Shown here: positions 49,219 through 57,855 of the stretch, in pieces
How the letters are laid out: every line of letters begins with the position of its first letter
Position numbering within the stretch: the first letter of the stretch is position 1
Source: Paenibacillus rhizosphaerae
GTDB lineage: Bacteria; Bacillota; Bacilli; Paenibacillales; Paenibacillaceae
Direction: 5' to 3'
Length of the DNA: 64,000 bases
Assembly: GCF_014192015.1 (NCBI RefSeq)
Contig: NZ_JACHXJ010000004.1
Coordinates: forward strand, 649,327-713,326
The notes under the pieces: generated by a model
Seen by the model: the letters and a program-made list of their open reading frames with translations, nothing else
What the model was told of the DNA's origin: nothing
The model's database searches: none
Made by a program: the position numbers and the translations under genes

Positions 49219-51933
49219 TTATTGGTTGGCGATCATTTGACGCAGCACGGTTTGCAGGATGCCGCCGTTGTGGTAGTAATCCACATCGACCATGCTGTCC
49301 AGACGGGCCGTTACCGGGAATTCGAACTTGGTGCCGTCCTCGCGTGTAGCGGTGACGGTCAGGCTCTCGCCCGGCTTGATGTCGTTGCTGAGTCCGACAA
49401 TGTCGAACGTTTCACGGCCGGTGATGCCCAGGCTGCTCCAGCCATGGCCTTCCTGGAACTGCAGCGGAAGCACGCCCATGCCGACGAGGTTGCTGCGGTG
49501 AATCCGCTCGAAGCTTTCGGCGATGACGGCTTTGACGCCGAGCAGGAATGTACCTTTCGCCGCCCAGTCGCGGGAGCTTCCCGTACCGTATTCTTTACCG
49601 GCGATAACGACCAGGTTCTGTCCGTTGTCCTGATATTCCATGGAAGCATCATAGATGGACACGACTTCGTCCGTAGGCAGGTAAGTCGTAACGCCGCCTT
49701 CGGTGCCCGGTGCCACTTGGTTACGGATGCGGATATTCGCGAACGTACCGCGCATCATGACCTCATGGTTACCGCGGCGGGAGCCGTAAGAGTTGAAGTC
49801 CTTGCGTTCAACGCCGTGCTCCTTCAGGTACAGACCTGCAGGGCTGGTCGGCGAAATGTTGCCGGCAGGGGAGATGTGGTCCGTCGTGACGGAATCACCC
49901 AGCAGGGCAAGCACGCGTGCGGACTTGATATCCTCGATGTCGGCCAAGCCGTTTCCGAGATTCTCGAAGAACGGAGGGTTCTGAATGTACGTGGACTTGT
50001 CGTCCCATTCGTACAGCTCGCCTTCCGGCACCGGAATCGCGTTCCAGCGCTCGTTCGCGGTAAACACGTTCTCGTATTTGCGGCGGAACGCTTCAGGGCT
50101 GACGGACAAGCCGATCGCTTCTCTGATTTCCGCGGAAGTCGGCCAGATATCTTTCAGATAAACAGGCTCGTTGTTCGGGTCGTAACCGATCGGATCGTTC
50201 TGCAGGTCAATGTTGACCGTACCTGCCAGCGCGTAAGCGACAACGAGCGGCGGGGAAGCCAGGTAGTTGGCTTTCACCTGAGCGTGAACGCGTCCTTCGA
50301 AGTTACGGTTACCGGACAGCACGGCAGCGACGGTCATGTCGTTGTCGGTGATGGCCTGGCTCACTTCGTCCGGAAGAGGACCGGAGTTACCGATACATGT
50401 GGCGCAGCCGTAACCCGCTACGTAGAAGCCGAGGGCTTCGAGCGATTCAAGCAGTCCGGCTTTTTGCAGGTAATCGGTGACCACGAGGGAACCCGGCGTC
50501 AAGCTGCTCTTCACGTATCCTGGCTTCTTCAGCCCGCGTGCCACGGCCTTCTTGGCCAAGAGACCTGCGCCGAGCATAACGCTTGGGTTCGACGTATTCG
50601 TACAGCTGGTGATCGCGGCAATGACGACCGCGCCGGTTCCCATTTCGCTGGTGGAGCCGTCTTTGTGCTTAACTGTCACTTTTTCTTCAATCTTGGCATC
50701 GCTGAGGCCGTATCCGCCTTTTTCGATCGGCGTGCGGACGATGTCGTTGAAGGCGTCCTTCATATGAGTCAGCTCGATGCGGTCCTGCGGACGCTTCGGT
50801 CCGGCAAGGCTCGGTACGACAGAGGCCAAGTCGAGTTCGATGATGTCCGTAAATTCCGGATCTTCGGTTTCCGCGGTGCGGAACATGTTCTGTGCTTTGT
50901 AGTAGGCTTCGACGAGAGCAACCTGCTCATCGGTGCGGCCGGTGTTGCGCAGGTAAGCCAGCGTTTCGTCATCGACAGGGAAGAAGCCGATGGTTGCGCC
51001 GTATTCGGGTGCCATGTTGGCTACCGTTGCGCGGTCCGCGAGGCTGATGTTGGCCAGACCCGGTCCGAAGAACTCGACGAATTTGCCGACAACGCCTTTT
51101 TTGCGGAGCATTTGGGTAACGGTCAGCGCAAGGTCGGTCGCCGTAGCGCCTTCCGTCAGGCTGCCTGTAAGTTTAAATCCGATAACGTCTGGCGTTACGA
51201 AGTAAAGCGGCTGTCCGAGCATGCCCGCTTCGGCTTCGATCCCGCCGACACCCCAGCCGACGACGCCGAGGCCGTTGATCATCGTGGTATGGGAGTCCGT
51301 ACCAACGAGGGAGTCCGGATATACGACCGTTTCTCCGTCCGTTGTCTTGGTCGCCGCCACGGATGCGAGATATTCCAGGTTGACCTGGTGAACGATCCCG
51401 GTTCCCGGAGGAACGGCGCGGAAATTGTTAAATGCCGTTTGGGCCCAGCGCAGGAAGCGGTAGCGTTCCTCGTTGCGCTCAAATTCTACTTGCATGTTGT
51501 AGTTGAGGGCATCGCTGGTACCGAACGCATCAACCATAACGGAGTGGTCGATAACGAGATCGACCGGAACGAGCGGGTTGATCTTCTTCGGATCCCCGCC
51601 GGCTTTCTTCACGGTGTCGCGCATAGCTGCAAGGTCGACGACGACCGGTACGCCGGTGAAGTCCTGCAATACGATACGGGCCGGAATGAACGGGATTTCC
51701 TTGTTATCGTCACGTCCTTCATTCCATTTGGCCAGCTGCGATACATGCTCCTGGGTAATGGCACGTCCGTCGAATTGGCGGACAGCGGCTTCCAGGAGCA
51801 CCTTGATGGAGAACGGAAGCTTGGAAATGCTGCCGAGCCCCTGCTCTTCGAGAGCCTGCAGGCTGTAGTAACGGTAGGTCTTGCCTCCGACTTCCAGACT
51901 GCGGGCCGTGGAGAATTGATCCTTTGCTGTCAT
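49219..51933 (-). CDS. acnA: Aconitate hydratase AcnA (IRP1-like)
   Basis: 904 residues, the normal size of the bacterial AcnA/IRP1 type. 4Fe-4S ligands are in 'AAITSCTNTSNPSVML' and 'YGCATCIGNSG'. Substrate motifs include 'LVGTDSHTTMINGLGV' and 'NYGTGSSRDWAAKG' (here EYGTGSSRDW). It isomerises citrate to isocitrate in the TCA cycle and can bind RNA when it loses its cluster. The start at 51933 has AAGGAGG. It is monocistronic, with a palindromic operator upstream. Confidence 0.96.
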   Translation of the reverse strand: MTAKDQFSTARSLEVGGKTYRYYSLQALEEQGLGSISKLPFSIKVLLEAAVRQFDGRAITQEHVSQLAKWNEGRDDNKEIPFIPARIVLQDFTGVPVVVDLAAMRDTVKKAGGDPKKINPLVPVDLVIDHSVMVDAFGTSDALNYNMQVEFERNEERYRFLRWAQTAFNNFRAVPPGTGIVHQVNLEYLASVAATKTTDGETVVYPDSLVGTDSHTTMINGLGVVGWGVGGIEAEAGMLGQPLYFVTPDVIGFKLTGSLTEGATATDLALTVTQMLRKKGVVGKFVEFFGPGLANISLADRATVANMAPEYGATIGFFPVDDETLAYLRNTGRTDEQVALVEAYYKAQNMFRTAETEDPEFTDIIELDLASVVPSLAGPKRPQDRIELTHMKDAFNDIVRTPIEKGGYGLSDAKIEEKVTVKHKDGSTSEMGTGAVVIAAITSCTNTSNPSVMLGAGLLAKKAVARGLKKPGYVKSSLTPGSLVVTDYLQKAGLLESLEALGFYVAGYGCATCIGNSGPLPDEVSQAITDNDMTVAAVLSGNRNFEGRVHAQVKANYLASPPLVVAYALAGTVNIDLQNDPIGYDPNNEPVYLKDIWPTSAEIREAIGLSVSPEAFRRKYENVFTANERWNAIPVPEGELYEWDDKSTYIQNPPFFENLGNGLADIEDIKSARVLALLGDSVTTDHISPAGNISPTSPAGLYLKEHGVERKDFNSYGSRRGNHEVMMRGTFANIRIRNQVAPGTEGGVTTYLPTDEVVSIYDASMEYQDNGQNLVVIAGKEYGTGSSRDWAAKGTFLLGVKAVIAESFERIHRSNLVGMGVLPLQFQEGHGWSSLGITGRETFDIVGLSNDIKPGESLTVTATREDGTKFEFPVTARLDSMVDVDYYHNGGILQTVLRQMIANQ

Positions 51934-52049
51934 TACATGTACCTCCTTGATCGTAATTCGGTTCCTCTGCATTACTTTGGTTCATCAAATCAATCATCAT
52001 TCAGGGTGGCTTGGGTGAGGGCGATAAGGGCGATCACTTTGCCGTTCCT

Positions 52050-52068
52050 TGTTTCACTAGATGAAACA
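52050..52068. promoter_or_regulatory. Palindrome TGTTTCA-N5-TGAAACA upstream of aconitase
   Basis: A perfect 7-base inverted repeat with spacer CTAGA, about 117 bases before the acnA start. It is identical in half-sites and spacing to the palindrome at the IclR gene (40946-40964). A possible -10 (TATACT on the minus strand, near 52098) lies upstream, which would place the site just downstream of the transcription start. Confidence 0.6.
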
Positions 52069-52380
52069 TAATTTCAAAATAGTGAGGTTCGCTTTTAGTA
52101 TACCGTTTACAAGCCGGGGAGTAAAGTACTTTTTGCGTCTATTTATATGAAGAGACCGAGGCGGCAAAAGAACGGGAAAACGTTCCTCCGATCTGCGCCG
52201 GGACTGGTTCCGGCCGCCGCCGGCCCGGACTGCGCAGCTTGTCCTTTTCCGGTCTTCCGGCGGACCTCCGCAACGCGAAAATGGACCAGGGTTCATAGGT
52301 GCACCCATTTTTTCATATAGTGGAATATACGCAGCCGAAACAACATATTCGGGTTAACGAAACGGGTGAAAGGGGAATGC
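52069..52380. other. Intergenic region between divergent acnA and amidase genes
   Basis: About 310 bases containing the presumed acnA promoter and a GC-rich stretch (52190-52280) without a clean terminator or gene. Near 52311-52326 the sequence becomes AT-rich before the amidase gene. Nothing else recognised. Confidence 0.4.
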
Positions 52381-53397
52381 ATGGGAATGGAGAAGGAATG
52401 GAAGCAGACGCTGTACACCTACGTAAATCAATACAACCAGCATCAGATCGATTACCGGTCACAACATACAGATCAGGTCGTGACGGATCCGGCTTATTTA
52501 TTGGCTAGGAGTGAGCGGGCTTCCCGGCTGTCACAGTGGTATGCCGCAAGGGGGGCAAGGCCGCTTCGCAGTGAGACAAGGGCCAAGCTGCTGCGGACGA
52601 TCCGCGATACCCCGGAGGAGGCGGTCATCGACGTGCAGCTGTATGTGCAGCTGTTCTACGAAAAGGGCGGCGTCAATCATGTGGAGGAAATGATTCAGCG
52701 GGAGAGGCTGACCCTGATCCGGGACGGGGACGCCTGGGTGATCGTGTCGGTGGAACAGCTGACGCCGGAGAAGCATCCGGCCGCAGGCATCCCTGCCGTG
52801 CACACCGGGCAGCCGGCCTACGCCTATTCCACGGGCGGGCCAAAGCCTTACCTGAACGCCGAAGTGCTGCAGGGTGGCCCCGGCCGCAAAACATCGCGCT
52901 ATAACCGCGCGGCAGCAGCGGCTTATGCCGACGAGTGGTGGGAGTCCAGTAATCCGGAGTTTGCCGTATTCGAGGTGGACTGCACCAATTACATCTCGCA
53001 ATGCCTCTTTGCAGGTGGCGCTCCGATCCACTATACTGGTAAAAGAGAATCGGGCTGGTGGTACAAAGGGTATGTCGGGAGCAAAGAGTGGTGGAGCTAC
53101 AGCTGGGCGGTTTCGAACGCGCTGCAGTCCTTTTTGTCGTCAAGCAGCTGGGGGCTTCGCGGAGAGCTCGTGGAGCGGCCCGAGCAGCTGATGCTGGGCG
53201 ATGTCATTTTTTATGACTGGGACGGCGACGGCGCCTTCCAGCACAGCACGATCGTTACGGCGTTTGATGCCGGCGGCAGCCCGCTGGTCAACGCCCATAC
53301 GGTCAGCAGCAAGCACCGTTTCTGGGACTACAAGGACTCCTACGCCTGGTCGGAGAACACCGTATACCGTTTTTTACATATCCCGGACTACTTCTAA
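52381..53397 (+). CDS. Putative amidase-domain protein (Amidase_6)
   Basis: 338 residues. The N-terminal half (1-165) is helical with no known motif. The C-terminal half (about 175-335) matches the Amidase_6 cysteine-peptidase-like domain: 'YNRAAAAAYADEWW', the Cys region 'FEVDCTNYISQCLFAGGAP', 'GDVIFYDWDGDGAFQHSTIV' and 'NAHTVSSKHRFWDY'. The Cys/His pair would form the catalytic site. No signal peptide was seen, so it may act inside the cell or mother cell. Start at 52381 behind AAAGGGG. Confidence 0.8.
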   Translation: MGMEKEWKQTLYTYVNQYNQHQIDYRSQHTDQVVTDPAYLLARSERASRLSQWYAARGARPLRSETRAKLLRTIRDTPEEAVIDVQLYVQLFYEKGGVNHVEEMIQRERLTLIRDGDAWVIVSVEQLTPEKHPAAGIPAVHTGQPAYAYSTGGPKPYLNAEVLQGGPGRKTSRYNRAAAAAYADEWWESSNPEFAVFEVDCTNYISQCLFAGGAPIHYTGKRESGWWYKGYVGSKEWWSYSWAVSNALQSFLSSSSWGLRGELVERPEQLMLGDVIFYDWDGDGAFQHSTIVTAFDAGGSPLVNAHTVSSKHRFWDYKDSYAWSENTVYRFLHIPDYF

Positions 53398-53466
53398 ACC
53401 ATTATAATGGTATATGAACAGCGGCAGGAGGACACCTGCAATCATTAGGAAAAAGAGAGGTTTGGC

Positions 53467-54561
53467 ATGGGGAACAACAAAACAACCGTAGGCCTTGTGT
53501 ACGGCGGTAAATCTGGAGAACACGAGGTATCGCTGCAGACGGCCTTTGCGGTGATGAACGCCTTTGATTACGATAAATACGAACTTATTCCTTTCTATAT
53601 TACGAAGCAGGGCGAGTGGAGAAAAGGAACGACGCTGCAGGCTCCCCTCGGCAAGCTGGACCAGCTCAAGCTGGAACAGAGCCGGGAAGGCACGGAAGCG
53701 GCGCTGGGAGCGATTTTCAGCAGGCTGTACGGCGGAGAGGCCGGCATCGACCTGATGTTTCCGCTTCTTCATGGAACCTATGGGGAAGACGGAACGATCC
53801 AGGGTCTGTTCGAGATGGCGAACATTCCTTACGTAGGCGCCGGAGTCCTGGCTTCAGCAGCCGGAATGGATAAGGCCGTCATGAAAAAGCTGTTTGCGCA
53901 GGCGGGCCTGCCTCAATGCGGCTACCGCTTTTTCACGAAATCGCAGTGGGAGCGCAGCAGCTTCAATCTGATCATGGGCGTCGAAGACGACCTTGGATAC
54001 CCATGCTTTGTAAAACCGGCGAATTTGGGATCGAGCGTAGGCATCTCCAAGGCGAGAAACCGCGAGGAGCTGGAGCAGGCGATTGAGCTCGCTTTCCGCT
54101 ATGACCTCAAGGTCATCGTCGAAGAGTTTGTGGACGCACGCGAAGTGGAAGTGGCCGTGCTCGGCAATGACGAGCCGATGGCATCCGTGCCGGGAGAAAT
54201 TATTTCATCCAGCGATTATTACGACTATGCGGCGAAGTATACGGATGGGCAGTCCGAAATGGTCATTCCAGCCGCGCTGGACGCCGAGACGGCGGACCGG
54301 CTGCGCGAGCTCGCCCTGATTGCTTTTCAGGCGATCGAAGGCAGCGGTATTACCCGGGCGGATTTCTTCATCCGCAAATCGGACGGCGCCATCTTCATCA
54401 ATGAGGTCAACACGATGCCGGGCTTCACTCCATACAGCATGTATCCGCTGCTCTGGCGTGAAACGGGCCTCGGCTATCAGGCGCTGCTGGACCGGATGAT
54501 CGAGCTGGCGCTGGAGCGCTACAGCAGCAAGCAGTCGCTGGTTTTTGCTAACGACATTTAG
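53467..54561 (+). CDS. ddl: D-alanine--D-alanine ligase
   Basis: 364 residues, ATP-grasp fold. 'VGLVYGGKSGEHEVSLQTA' opens the protein. 'LHGTYGEDGTIQGLFE', 'CFVKPANLGSSVGISK', 'VEEFVDAREVEVAVLG' and 'AAKYTDGQSEMVIPA' (omega loop with Tyr, typical for D-Ala rather than D-Lac ligases) follow, and 'FINEVNTMPGFTPYSMYP' binds Mg. It makes the D-Ala-D-Ala dipeptide for peptidoglycan. murF is not adjacent in the window. Confidence 0.95.
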   Translation: MGNNKTTVGLVYGGKSGEHEVSLQTAFAVMNAFDYDKYELIPFYITKQGEWRKGTTLQAPLGKLDQLKLEQSREGTEAALGAIFSRLYGGEAGIDLMFPLLHGTYGEDGTIQGLFEMANIPYVGAGVLASAAGMDKAVMKKLFAQAGLPQCGYRFFTKSQWERSSFNLIMGVEDDLGYPCFVKPANLGSSVGISKARNREELEQAIELAFRYDLKVIVEEFVDAREVEVAVLGNDEPMASVPGEIISSSDYYDYAAKYTDGQSEMVIPAALDAETADRLRELALIAFQAIEGSGITRADFFIRKSDGAIFINEVNTMPGFTPYSMYPLLWRETGLGYQALLDRMIELALERYSSKQSLVFANDI

Positions 54562-54640
54562 CTTGGCGCTTGGCGTTGCAGATGTTTAGTGAGGTGAGAT
54601 AACCGCCATGTCAGCGGTTTAGACGTACAGCAACACATAT

Positions 54641-54682
54641 AAGGTATCCGGCCGGCTCTGCAGTATAGGCCGGATACCTTTT
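54641..54682 (+). terminator. Terminator after ddl
   Basis: GGTATCCGGCC / GGCCGGATACC perfect stem followed by TTTTCC. A small hairpin AACCGC / GCGGTT lies just upstream (54600-54620). Confidence 0.75.
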
Positions 54683-54709
54683 CCATTTTAATCAGGAGAA
54701 GGAGATGAA

Positions 54710-55033
54710 ATGATGGGATTCCAGACCGAATTTAATTCCGTGTGCAAGTTCAAAAGCGACCAGGAGCTGTACGAGCTGCTCGAATACGGACGCGGCAAAA
54801 TGGTCAAGCAGGGCTTCCGCGTCTTCCCGACAGGCCAGAAAGTGATTGCCTATACCCCGAACAACGTGGCGGTGGCGATCGTCAAGATCGTCGGCTGCAT
54901 CGCCGAGATCAATTTTCAGGGGCAGGAGGTTACGGAGGTCGAAATGGAGCTCATCCGCAAGCTGACCGACGAGGAGTCGCGGATTCAGACCAATTTGGCT
55001 TACGAAATGTTTTTTGGGGAACATACTCCTTAA
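54710..55033 (+). CDS. Conserved hypothetical protein, DUF2584-like (tentative)
   Basis: 107 residues, soluble. The opening 'MGFQTEFNSVCKFKS' and 'GFRVFPTGQKVIAYTPNNV' recall the DUF2584 pattern (MGxPVEFNT ... YPVG), but the C-terminal helix 'EMELIRKLTDEESRIQTNLAYEMFFG' does not belong to what I remember. Function unknown. AGAAGGAG site; tandem ATG at 54710 and 54713. It lies 33 bases upstream of uvsE and is probably co-transcribed with it. Confidence 0.7.
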   Translation: MMGFQTEFNSVCKFKSDQELYELLEYGRGKMVKQGFRVFPTGQKVIAYTPNNVAVAIVKIVGCIAEINFQGQEVTEVEMELIRKLTDEESRIQTNLAYEMFFGEHTP

Positions 55034-55066
55034 GGATGATTATATAACCAAGAGGAGTAGAAGCCG

Positions 55067-56071
55067 ATGATGAGGGTCCGTTTCGGATACGTGGCGATGT
55101 CCACCGTGATTAAAGATGCGTCTCCCTCCAAAACGATGACGATGGCCAGTTTCACCAAACTGAACGACCGGGAGGCGGCCATTCGCAAGCTGGAGCGGAT
55201 CGCGGCCGAAAATTTGCATAACACGCTGCGGCTGCTGAAGCATAACAACGGCAGCGGCATTCATGTGTACCGGTTTTCTTCCAAACTGATTCCACTGGCG
55301 ACCCATTCGGATCTAAGCGACTGGAGCCCGTTTGAGGCGCTCCGCGAGCCGTTTGCCGAAGTAGGCGATTACGTCAAGGCGCATGACATGCGTGTCTCTT
55401 TTCATCCGGATCATTTCACGGTGCTCAGCACGCCGCGGGCCGAGGTGCTGGAGAGCTCCATCCGCGACCTCCGCCACCATCTCACGATGCTTCAGGCGAT
55501 GGGGCTGGACGCGACAGCGAAAAACAACATACATATCGGCGGAGCTTATGGTGACAAAACCGCTGCGGCGCAGCGGTTTGAGGAGCATTTTGCCGCGCTG
55601 GACGAAGATATCAAGCAGCGGCTGACGCTGGAAAACGACGACAAGACGTTCACGGCCGCCGAGACGCTTGAGGTCTGCCAGCATGTCGGACTGCCGATGG
55701 TGCTGGATATTCACCACCAATGGGTGAATAATGATGGGGAGAAGCCCTGGGAGCTGTGGCCGGACATTCTGCATACCTGGTCGACGCCGCTGGCGCAGGC
55801 CGATGCGAGGGAGGACAAGCCGCTTCCGCCGAAAATTCACGTGTCCAGCCCCAAGAGCGAGTCGGACCCGCGCGGCCATGCCGATCACGTCGAGATGGAG
55901 CCGCTCTTGACCTTTTTACGGAAGATTGCCGGGGATACACCTGCGGTGGATGTCATGATTGAAGCCAAAGCCAAAGACGGGGCACTGTTTAAGCTCATGG
56001 AGGATTTGCAGGCATATCAGGGTGACGGAGTGCGTATTCTGGATGGTGCGAGTATTGAGATTACACCCTAG
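55067..56071 (+). CDS. uvsE: UV DNA damage endonuclease UvsE (UVDE)
   Basis: 334 residues, TIM-barrel metal endonuclease. 'RFGYVAMS', 'RLLKHNNGSGIHVYRFSSKLIPLATHSD', 'RVSFHPDHF' and 'NIHIGGAYGDK' are present, with metal ligands in 'LTLENDDKTFTAAETLEVC', 'MVLDIHHQWVN', 'KIHVSSPKSE', 'GHADHVEM' and MIEAKAKD. It nicks DNA 5' to UV photoproducts, and in Bacillales it is linked to spore UV resistance. AGAGGAG site. Confidence 0.95.
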   Translation: MMRVRFGYVAMSTVIKDASPSKTMTMASFTKLNDREAAIRKLERIAAENLHNTLRLLKHNNGSGIHVYRFSSKLIPLATHSDLSDWSPFEALREPFAEVGDYVKAHDMRVSFHPDHFTVLSTPRAEVLESSIRDLRHHLTMLQAMGLDATAKNNIHIGGAYGDKTAAAQRFEEHFAALDEDIKQRLTLENDDKTFTAAETLEVCQHVGLPMVLDIHHQWVNNDGEKPWELWPDILHTWSTPLAQADAREDKPLPPKIHVSSPKSESDPRGHADHVEMEPLLTFLRKIAGDTPAVDVMIEAKAKDGALFKLMEDLQAYQGDGVRILDGASIEITP

Positions 56072-56304
56072 ACAGGAATATATTTCTTTACGAGACATCA
56101 CCTTCGGGGCCAATGTGGAAATCGGTTTCCCGGTCCGAATCGGGCGAAACTTTGCCGGAGTCTATACGTATAGTTTTAGGAGATAGAATCAGCGGTGTGA
56201 CGTATAAGCTGATCCACACGGGGACGGGAGCTGTGTTCATGAGTCGTCTTGGCTCCGCCCGCGGACGGGGCCGTCCCAAAGTACAGATCTAATCAGAAAG
56301 TAGA

Positions 56305-57174
56305 GTGAATGCTTTGAACCAAGAGGGTAAGGTACCATATGTCGTAACCAGCAAGAGCTTTACGGCTGTAGCGATTAACGCCGCCTCGAAAGCAGGCGAA
56401 TGGATTAAGAGTAAACTGGGCACGGTAAAACAGCTGGATACCAAGTCCGGAGCGCCGGATTTGGTCACCGAAGTGGACAAGGGCGCCGAGCAAATGATCC
56501 GCAAGCTGATTTTCACTCATTTTCCGGATCACGCGCTTCTTGGCGAGGAAGGGGTCGAGCCCGGACCGGAGGCTTCCAAGAAAGCACTTGAGCAGGCGCT
56601 GGACGAAGAATACTTGTGGATTGTAGATCCGGTGGACGGAACGACGAACTATGTTCACGGGTATCCGTTCTTTTCCGTATCCATCGCCTTGGCGCATAAA
56701 GGTGAAGTGATCGTCGGCGTCATTTATGATCCTTCACGCGATGAAATGTTTGTGGCTGAGAAGGGCAAGGGCGCCTATGTGCATGGGAAACGCATGTCCG
56801 TCTCTCAGCAGGGAACGCTGAATGAGAGCCTTCTTGCAACGGGCTTTCCGGTGGGCAGAGATACGACGCTCCCGCAAAATATGGCCGGGCTCAATTACCT
56901 TGCGCCGCGGGTGCGCAACATCCGCTCCGGGGGCTCTGCAGCTCTGCATCTGGCTTATGTTGCCAGCGGGCGGCTTACCGGTTATTGGGAAGTCGGCTTG
57001 AACGCCTGGGACCTGGCGGCAGGATCGCTGATGATCACCGAGTCCGGCGGCAGCATCACGGATACGCTCGGCAATCCTTATCATCTGGGCGTTCGCCATG
57101 TAGTTGCTACGAACGGTCTGATCCAGCAGGAGCTGGTCGGCGCATTGAAGGAAGCGAAGGGGACCGGTGAATAG
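56305..57174 (+). CDS. Inositol monophosphatase family protein
   Basis: 289 residues. Mg-dependent phosphatase motifs: 'APDLVTEVDKGAEQMI', LLGEEG (metal-binding Glu), 'WIVDPVDGTTNYVHGYP' and 'GLNAWDLAAGSLMITESGG'. It may act on inositol phosphate, on NADP or on PAP-like substrates; bacilli have YktC as a close relative. The start is GTG 56305 or TTG 56314; neither has a strong site. The 230 bases upstream contain GGGACGG / CCGTCCC (near 56219 and 56270), a possible loose stem. Confidence 0.87.
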   Translation: MNALNQEGKVPYVVTSKSFTAVAINAASKAGEWIKSKLGTVKQLDTKSGAPDLVTEVDKGAEQMIRKLIFTHFPDHALLGEEGVEPGPEASKKALEQALDEEYLWIVDPVDGTTNYVHGYPFFSVSIALAHKGEVIVGVIYDPSRDEMFVAEKGKGAYVHGKRMSVSQQGTLNESLLATGFPVGRDTTLPQNMAGLNYLAPRVRNIRSGGSAALHLAYVASGRLTGYWEVGLNAWDLAAGSLMITESGGSITDTLGNPYHLGVRHVVATNGLIQQELVGALKEAKGTGE

Positions 57175-57309
57175 TTCGGAGATTCAGGAGCTGGGCCTGA
57201 TCGCCAGGCTGTTTCACTAGGCTTGAATCGGGGTAACCAAACAAAGGACGTAATTGATCTTATTCACGCGGTGGCAGGCCACCGGTACAGCGCAAAGGAG
57301 TGTCAACCC

Positions 57310-57579
57310 ATGAATGAGAAGGACAATTTGGAGCGGCAGCTCAGTGACATGCTGACCGAAGGCGAGCTGCAGCAGCAGCAAAACCGTGAAGAGAAGGAGC
57401 GCGAGCTCATTTCTCCGAGATATGAAATCCGGATCCAGACGAAGATGGACCCGATCGTGGAAGAGACGAAGATATACCGGGGCATGGCGAAGGAGCTTGA
57501 TGACCGGTATGATAAATATATGAAGAGAGCCGAAGGGGACGCGTCCGAAAGCCAGTCCCTGGAGGACAAGAAGTCGTAG
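57310..57579 (+). CDS. Hypothetical coiled-coil protein
   Basis: 89 residues, highly charged, Glu/Gln/Lys-rich and predicted to be mostly helical ('LTEGELQQQQNREEKERELI'), with a middle strand 'YEIRIQTKMDPIVEETKIYRGM'. No cysteine and no membrane segment. AAAGGAG precedes ATG 57310 and a terminator follows, so expression is likely. No family recognised. Confidence 0.6.
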   Translation: MNEKDNLERQLSDMLTEGELQQQQNREEKERELISPRYEIRIQTKMDPIVEETKIYRGMAKELDDRYDKYMKRAEGDASESQSLEDKKS

Positions 57580-57609
57580 AGAACATGATCGCTTGATCCT
57601 CCAAAAGTA

Positions 57610-57659
57610 GACCTGTGTGGCAGCTGCCGGTTCCGGCAGAGAGGCCGCACAGGTCTTTT
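57610..57659 (+). terminator. Intrinsic terminator
   Basis: Outer stem GACCTGTG / CACAGGTC and inner CTGCCGG / CCGGCAG, followed by TTTTG. Confidence 0.75.
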
Positions 57660-57855
57660 GCCGTTTATTAAGGACTCCGAAATTCACCCGGCAGCTGAGA
57701 TTCCTCCCCAAGAAACTTTCCCATCACTTGTTCACAGCAACCCCACCGTAATAATTTCAACCCTAAATCGCAATATTGCCTCCTCAAAATTTGGAAAGCG
57801 ATCCGGTACACTGATCCTTGTAAATCAACCTATTTTCGAGAGGGGCATTAAACAA

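Noticed and set aside
49138..52071. A 977-codon open frame on the plus strand
   Set aside because: It is the antisense shadow of the aconitase gene, which has full family motifs and a strong ribosome binding site.
56071..56304. A possible small gene or riboswitch upstream of the inositol phosphatase gene
   Set aside because: Only a loose GGGACGG / CCGTCCC pairing was seen, with no T-run, no ribosome-binding-site sequestration and no frame with a start site.
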